From the NCBI RefSeq assembly GCF_028275115.1, contig NZ_JAQCNH010000055.1, positions 93,563-157,562 of the forward strand: a stretch of 64,000 nt of DNA, in the 5' to 3' direction. A program made the position numbers and the translations under genes. The notes under the pieces are model-generated. The model did not search any database. It was given only the letters and a program-made list of their open reading frames with translations, and was not told the DNA's origin. Shown here piece after piece: positions 59,979 to 64,000 of this stretch. The stretch's first letter is position 1, and every line of letters begins with the position of its first letter. Source of the stretch: Halorientalis sp. (GTDB lineage Archaea; Halobacteriota; Halobacteria; Halobacteriales; Haloarculaceae).

Positions 59979-60629
59979 GTGATTCAGGTGTCGAACATCG
60001 TACTCACAGCCGTCCTACTGCTCGTCGGAATCGCCCTGACAATCGGCGGCGTCTTCCTCTACCGGGCCGGGCTGAAGCTGTTCGGCTTCCTGCTTGGCGG
60101 CGGCGCGGGCTTTTTTACGGCCAGCACTGCCGGTCTGGGGCCGATCCCCACCGTCGCCGTGATCCTGTTTTTGGGGTTCGTCGGTCTCGCCATCGCCAAC
60201 AAGGTGTACCTCATCATGCTCGTCGTCCCGGGTGCGGTGACGGGCTTTGGCGCGGCGCTCGCGCTGACGAGCACCTCGATGAATCCACTGACGAACCTGT
60301 TGGACCCCGTGATTCTCGCCGGGCCGGTCATCGGCGCGGTCCTGGCGGTACTCCTCCAGAGGGTCGTCGTCGTGTTCGTCAGCGCGGCCTGGGGCGCGGT
60401 GCTGATCTGGGCCGGACTCGACGCCGGCGCGATCGTCGACCCGCTGGCGAGCCTCTCGGTGCCGACGCCACCGACCTGGACTGTCGCGCTGATTGCCGTC
60501 GGCGTCGTCGTCCAAATCGGGACCTGGGCACTGCTTCGGCACTACGACGACGACGAACTCAAGGCGAAAGTCAAGAGCCTGCTGGGCCGTGGCTCCGGTG
60601 GCGGGAGCCAGCCCGAAGGCGGTATCTGA
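59979..60629 (+). CDS. Polytopic membrane protein, DUF4203-like
   Basis: The 216-residue protein has about six transmembrane helices and a hydrophilic C-terminal tail. Its glycine-rich helices and the LGGGAGFFTASTAGLG loop resemble DUF4203/TMEM198-like proteins, but the match is not strong. The GTG at 59979 is preferred; a GTG at 59988 is possible. Function unknown. Confidence 0.65.
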   Translation: MIQVSNIVLTAVLLLVGIALTIGGVFLYRAGLKLFGFLLGGGAGFFTASTAGLGPIPTVAVILFLGFVGLAIANKVYLIMLVVPGAVTGFGAALALTSTSMNPLTNLLDPVILAGPVIGAVLAVLLQRVVVVFVSAAWGAVLIWAGLDAGAIVDPLASLSVPTPPTWTVALIAVGVVVQIGTWALLRHYDDDELKAKVKSLLGRGSGGGSQPEGGI

Positions 60630-60693
60630 CTGCGGGGCGGGTCGACACCGTTCGAGAGTTCGGGACAGCATTCATCAAGAATCAAGGCGGATA

Positions 60694-60722
60694 CCTCAGG
60701 GCTTGACCCCGAGGAGGAAGCC
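60694..60722. repeat. Imperfect hairpin upstream of tnpB1
   Basis: Arms cctcaggg and ccccgagg (60694-60701 and 60707-60714, one mismatch) with loop cttga, followed by aggaagcc. The stem resembles the guide/end hairpin seen downstream of tnpB1 and may be a relic of an earlier insertion. Confidence 0.35.
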
Positions 60723-60812
60723 GACACTCTATGACACATTCTACGTTCGATAGCCAACCGACTCCCCACTATATTATATAGGTTTGAGTATCTTCAACTA
60801 TACTTATGAAAT

Positions 60813-62039
60813 ATGGGGGTTGTCCGAAACATCCAAATAAAGCTCGACGTTTCCGAGGACGACCACAAAACCCTCGATGAGACGTTTGAGCAATTCCGTC
60901 AGGCGGCCCAACACGTCGCTGACCACGGATGGAACGACAACCCCTACGAAATCACGGACACGAAGAATACGCTCCACGACGACACGTATTCTGACGTTCG
61001 TGACAAACTCTCCCTACAATCCAGTCTCGTCCAGAGTGCCCGCAACCTTGCAGCCACAGCACTCGGGAACTGCAAAGACCGTATTATCAAAGACGGTGAA
61101 AAAGCCAGCAAACCCGAGTTCAAAGGCACAGTCGTCGTCTACAACGGTCGAACCATCACCTACAATGACGACCACGTATCTCTCGCCACCGTTGACGACC
61201 GCGTGACTGCCGAATACGTCACACCAGTCAACGAGGAAGGGACGCCGTTTGAGGACTACTGGACTGACGAATGGGAGAAAGGCGAAGCAACGCTCCACAA
61301 ACGTGATGGCACGTACTACCTCCACGTCGCCGTGAAGAAAGAAGTTGAGTCTGATTCTACCGACGAACAAACCCAAAACGGAGTGGTTTTGCGGGTCGAT
61401 TTGAACGTGGATGGATACCTCGCCGTCACCAGTACCGGAGCGTTCCTTGGCAACGCAGACTGCCTCAACCACAAGCGCGACGAGTACGAACGTCGTCGCG
61501 GAAACCTCCAACAGACAGGCACTCGGTCGGCACACCTCACCATCAAGAGTATCGGGTCACGGTTCGCTCGGTGGAGTGCTGATTACCTCCACAGAGTCTC
61601 AAAAGCCCTTGTTCAAGAAGCCGTTGAAAACGACTGTACGGCTATTGCGTTCGAGAACTTGAAGAATATTCGAGAACGCATCTCAAACGGTTCAAAGTTC
61701 CAGCAGTGGGCGTTTCGTGAACTTCAACGTCACGTCGAATACAAAGCTGAAGAATATGGTATCGACGTGGACGATGTAAAGCCACACTACACGAGTCAAC
61801 GGTGTAGTCATTCTGAATGTAGCTTTACTCACGAAAATAACCGTGACGGTGACGAATTTAAGTGTCTGAAATGCGGGAAGGAACTACACAGCGATTACAA
61901 CGCCGCTCGAAACGTCGGGTGGCGTCTTGTTCAGCACTGGCTCAAGTCTGGTGCTGAACGAGCCACCAGTCAACTGGCTCTGAAGTCAGGGACAGTGAAC
62001 GCGAATGGTCACTTTCGACCTACTGCACTACGCAGGTAA
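60813..62039 (+). CDS. tnpB: TnpB RNA-guided nuclease, IS1341-type
   Basis: The 408-residue protein has the RuvC-like triad: Asp in VVLRVDLNVDGYLAVTS, Glu in AIAFENLKNIRERI, Asp in HSDYNAARNVGWRL, and a zinc finger (CSHSEC and CLKCGKEL). Motif GVDLNV has become RVDLNV, but the catalytic Asp is kept. TnpB guides cutting by the omega RNA at the element's right end. The gene is AT-richer than the host (about 50% GC by eye), a sign of transfer. No tnpA stands beside it on this strand. A palindrome at 62042 follows the stop. Confidence 0.9.
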   Translation: MGVVRNIQIKLDVSEDDHKTLDETFEQFRQAAQHVADHGWNDNPYEITDTKNTLHDDTYSDVRDKLSLQSSLVQSARNLAATALGNCKDRIIKDGEKASKPEFKGTVVVYNGRTITYNDDHVSLATVDDRVTAEYVTPVNEEGTPFEDYWTDEWEKGEATLHKRDGTYYLHVAVKKEVESDSTDEQTQNGVVLRVDLNVDGYLAVTSTGAFLGNADCLNHKRDEYERRRGNLQQTGTRSAHLTIKSIGSRFARWSADYLHRVSKALVQEAVENDCTAIAFENLKNIRERISNGSKFQQWAFRELQRHVEYKAEEYGIDVDDVKPHYTSQRCSHSECSFTHENNRDGDEFKCLKCGKELHSDYNAARNVGWRLVQHWLKSGAERATSQLALKSGTVNANGHFRPTALRR

Positions 62040-62041
62040 AC

Positions 62042-62067
62042 AGCCTCGGGCACGGTGGCCCGAGGCT
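62042..62067. repeat. Palindrome shared by two convergent tnpB 3' ends
   Basis: Arms agcctcgggc/gcccgaggct (62042-62051 and 62058-62067) around loop ACGGTG, followed by TTTTG. It lies 3 bases after tnpB1 and 13 bases before the tnpB2 stop, so it likely forms the RNA end hairpin for one or both, and may also terminate transcription. Confidence 0.75.
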
Positions 62068-62079
62068 TTTGTAATTCCC

Positions 62080-63411
62080 TCAGCCGTGCGCTAGCACTCC
62101 CTGCTTGGCAAGCGAGCGGGATGAGGTTGGGCGGCTTACGCGCCCCGACCCGGACAGACGCACCAACCTGACTTGCGGTTGGGTTTTGTGAGTCCGGTAA
62201 TTCGTAGTGTTACCGTCGAGTTTCGCCTTCTCACGCCACGCAATGTTCACCGACGCATTCCGGTCAGCGTGGTCTTGAACCACGTCACACTCGTCGTTCG
62301 TACAGCGGAATCGCCGCCCCTGCCGATACCCACGCTCACCACAACACGAACACGTCTTTGAGTTGTAGTAAGCGTCCACCGTATCCGTGGGAATCTCTCG
62401 CCATGTCGCCTTGTACGAGACGAACGCCTCGAACTTGTGGAACGGCAATTTGTGCAATCGACGGTTCATATACGTCCCGTACTTGATTTCGTCGCGGATG
62501 CCGCTCATATCCTCGAACACGACAACCGGTTTCGGGAACTGCTCCGCGAACTCCACGACAGCACGGGAGAGACGGTGCAACACCCACTCGGTGAATCGCT
62601 CTTCTTTGTCACCGAGTTTCCGGTGGATACTCGCCTTGCCGTGTTCCTGACACCGAGTGGTGATGGTGTGGTAGCGTTGGCGTTCCTGCTTGACTTGTCC
62701 GTAGTCGAGGACGAGCGTGCCTTTCGTCCGCATCGTCTCGCGTTCGAGGGCAGTAAGTGCGACGTTGCGCTCGTTGATGTCTACGCCGACTACAGTATCA
62801 GCGGTTTCTGGTTCGGGCACGTCGAACTCGCGTGTGACCGTGACGTGTAGGTAATACACGCCATCGCGGTACAGGAGTTCGGCCTGCCCCACATCCACCT
62901 CATCCGACGCGAGAGCGTCTCGAAGTTCATCCATCGCGTCCGGCTCGCCGCGCAGGTGTCCTTTCACCTTCTTGTAGGGTTTCGGGCTGATGCGGAACTG
63001 GACGCGGTTCGTGTCGTCGTCCACGGTGAGACGGTAGCCTTCCGTGTGCGCCATCACGAGCGGGTACGCGCCCGGTTTGTCCGTACTCGGCGGCGTCGGT
63101 TTGCCGCCATCAGGGTCGTCTTGGTTTTCCCACCACTCTTTGAGCGATTGGTAGGAGTCCCACGTTTGGAGGGCTTTGCCGACGACCGCGCACTTGTTGT
63201 TCCGCAAGAAGTCGTCGCGGTCAACCTCTCGCTGTATCTCGGTACGATTGTACCCGCGTTGTTTGAGGCGGATGGTGTCGTTGAATATCTCGCGTGAGGT
63301 GAGGCGGGCGTCGTGAAGCCACGACCGTTCACCAGACGCTATGTGGAGGCGCGTCTGAATCGTCTTCGTGGCTTTCTCACCCATACGTTGACAATTGTTC
63401 CAGACTGTCAT
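62080..63411 (-). CDS. tnpB: TnpB RNA-guided nuclease of an IS200/IS605 element
   Basis: This second TnpB has the RuvC triad (Asp in VVGVDINERNVALTAL, Glu in VVFEDMSGIRDEI, Asp in HADRNASVNIAWR) and a zinc finger (CSCCGERGYRQ and CTNDECDV). It is divergent from tnpA, the standard IS605 order. Start at ATG 63411 or 63384 (MGEKATKTIQ); 63384 is likely if the family N-terminus is used. The C-terminus converges on tnpB1. It differs in sequence from tnpB1, so the two came from separate elements. Confidence 0.88.
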   Translation of the reverse strand: MTVWNNCQRMGEKATKTIQTRLHIASGERSWLHDARLTSREIFNDTIRLKQRGYNRTEIQREVDRDDFLRNNKCAVVGKALQTWDSYQSLKEWWENQDDPDGGKPTPPSTDKPGAYPLVMAHTEGYRLTVDDDTNRVQFRISPKPYKKVKGHLRGEPDAMDELRDALASDEVDVGQAELLYRDGVYYLHVTVTREFDVPEPETADTVVGVDINERNVALTALERETMRTKGTLVLDYGQVKQERQRYHTITTRCQEHGKASIHRKLGDKEERFTEWVLHRLSRAVVEFAEQFPKPVVVFEDMSGIRDEIKYGTYMNRRLHKLPFHKFEAFVSYKATWREIPTDTVDAYYNSKTCSCCGERGYRQGRRFRCTNDECDVVQDHADRNASVNIAWREKAKLDGNTTNYRTHKTQPQVRLVRLSGSGRVSRPTSSRSLAKQGVLAHG

Positions 63412-63428
63412 AAATGTAGGGATTAGGA

Positions 63429-63835
63429 ATGGAAGAATACCGTAGTCATGCACATTCGGTTAGTTCCTGCAAGTATCACTTCGTCTGGTGTCCCAAGTAC
63501 CGCCACCCGGTTCTGGATGTACTGGAGGACGATATGCGAGATTTGTTTGGTGAGACTGCTGACCACTTTGGGCACGAGATTCTGGCGTTGGAGATTGCGA
63601 CGACCACGTACACCTGTTCGTGCAAACAGACCCGAAGCACAGTCCGGCGGACATTGCTCGGCAATTCAAGTCGTACTCTGGCAAGCATTTGCTGGAGCGG
63701 CGTCCCGAGATTCAGGAGGCGTATTTTTGGGGTGGTGGATTCTGGAAGGTCGGCTACTACGTGGGGACGACGGGAGCAGTGTCGGAAGAAGTGGTTGAAC
63801 GGTATATCGAAGAGACGGAACAGGCGCCGGAGTGA
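63429..63835 (+). pseudogene. tnpA: TnpA Y1 transposase, frameshifted
   Basis: Frame 1 gives MEEYRSHAHSVSSCKYHFVW and a normal N-terminus to EIATT. The remaining coding moves to another frame (HVHLFVQTDPKHSPADIARQ, FWKVGYYVGTTG with the Tyr nucleophile region) ending at 63835. A one-base loss near 63600-63603 (GCGACGACC for expected GCGACCGACC) breaks the reading frame right before the HUH metal motif HVHL. The element is therefore probably immobile unless helped in trans. Confidence 0.85.
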
Positions 63836-63845
63836 CGCGCTTCAC

Positions 63846-63867
63846 CCCCGCCCACGGTGGGGCGGGG
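63846..63867. repeat. IS200/IS605 left-end hairpin
   Basis: Arms ccccgccc/gggcgggg (63846-63853 and 63860-63867) with loop ACGGTG, the same loop as the hairpin at 62042. It lies just after the tnpA end and probably forms the subterminal structure recognised by TnpA. Confidence 0.7.
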
Positions 63868-64000
63868 AACTCGCGCTGCTTTTCGTTTAGAGTCCGGTAG
63901 TATAGAATAAAGCACAATCTCTGCTACAAACGTTCTCTTTTCTAGAAACCTCGGCGCGAAACGCGCCGGGTACATTCCCCAGTTCCCTTTCTTCCATTGT

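Overview
The window is chromosomal DNA of an extremely halophilic archaeon (class Halobacteria). The proteins are strongly acidic and the coding DNA is GC-rich. Many genes look leaderless, with an archaeal TATA box about 25-35 bases before the start, and neighbours often overlap by ATGA or GTGA. The gene content fits: a proton-pumping bacteriorhodopsin, a 20S proteasome pair, CetZ, HalX response regulators, TrmB and GfcR regulators, MptA, and coenzyme F420 synthesis genes. A cruxrhodopsin-type opsin and the cetZ1-cofC-cofG synteny suggest a Haloarculaceae-like genus, but I cannot fix the genus from the sequence.

Layout. 1-5.6 kb: a partial dapA-type aldolase, a MoaD/ThiS-like protein, a HAD phosphatase, the two sugar-metabolism regulators gfcR and trmB side by side, and a membrane glycosyltransferase. 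5.6-12.0 kb: a tightly coupled five-gene operon on the minus strand (DUF4129 protein, small membrane protein, DUF58, large membrane protein, MoxR ATPase). 12.1-13.6 kb: psmA-psmB. 13.7-19.2 kb: mixed housekeeping and accessory genes, including a blue-copper lipoprotein, the tail of a dead histidine kinase and a CHAD/phosphatase chimera. 19.2-23.1 kb: the bacteriorhodopsin locus, with a copy of the known bop activator site, a divergent zinc-ribbon gene, a small membrane protein, and a convergent operon of two tiny membrane proteins with a CDC48-type ATPase. 23.6-35 kb: tRNA-Ile, fxsA, a YyaL-type protein, a second TrmB-like regulator, mptA, a two-component operon (two HalX regulators plus a sensor kinase), a fused AhbA/AhbB-type protein and metabolic genes. 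35-43.6 kb: degenerate RecA-like protein, cyclophilin, ferredoxin, tRNA-Leu, a TrkA protein flanked by two Lrp-type RAM domains, and thymidylate kinase. 43.7-50.3 kb: cetZ1 followed by F420 genes (cofC, cofG, and cofH nearby). 50.3-59.4 kb: a sensor kinase, purine genes (purC, purU, purS, purQ), a pseudo-receiver/GAF protein coupled to a second degenerate RecA-like protein, and an R2-like ligand-binding oxidase. 59.5-64 kb: a decayed small gene, a membrane protein and an IS200/IS605 region with two convergent tnpB genes and a frameshifted tnpA.

The most unusual items are: a family of dispersed double-hairpin repeats (four copies, near 35.4, 39.4, 50.4 and 50.9 kb); the bop locus with its activator site and the neighbouring CDC48 plus micro-membrane-protein operon; the CHAD-metallophosphatase chimera; and the TnpB pair meeting at one palindrome. 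I see no CRISPR array, rRNA gene or prophage, and no clear new multi-gene defence system. The nearest candidates for undescribed function are the CDC48 micro-operon and the catalytically dead receiver/RecA pair.
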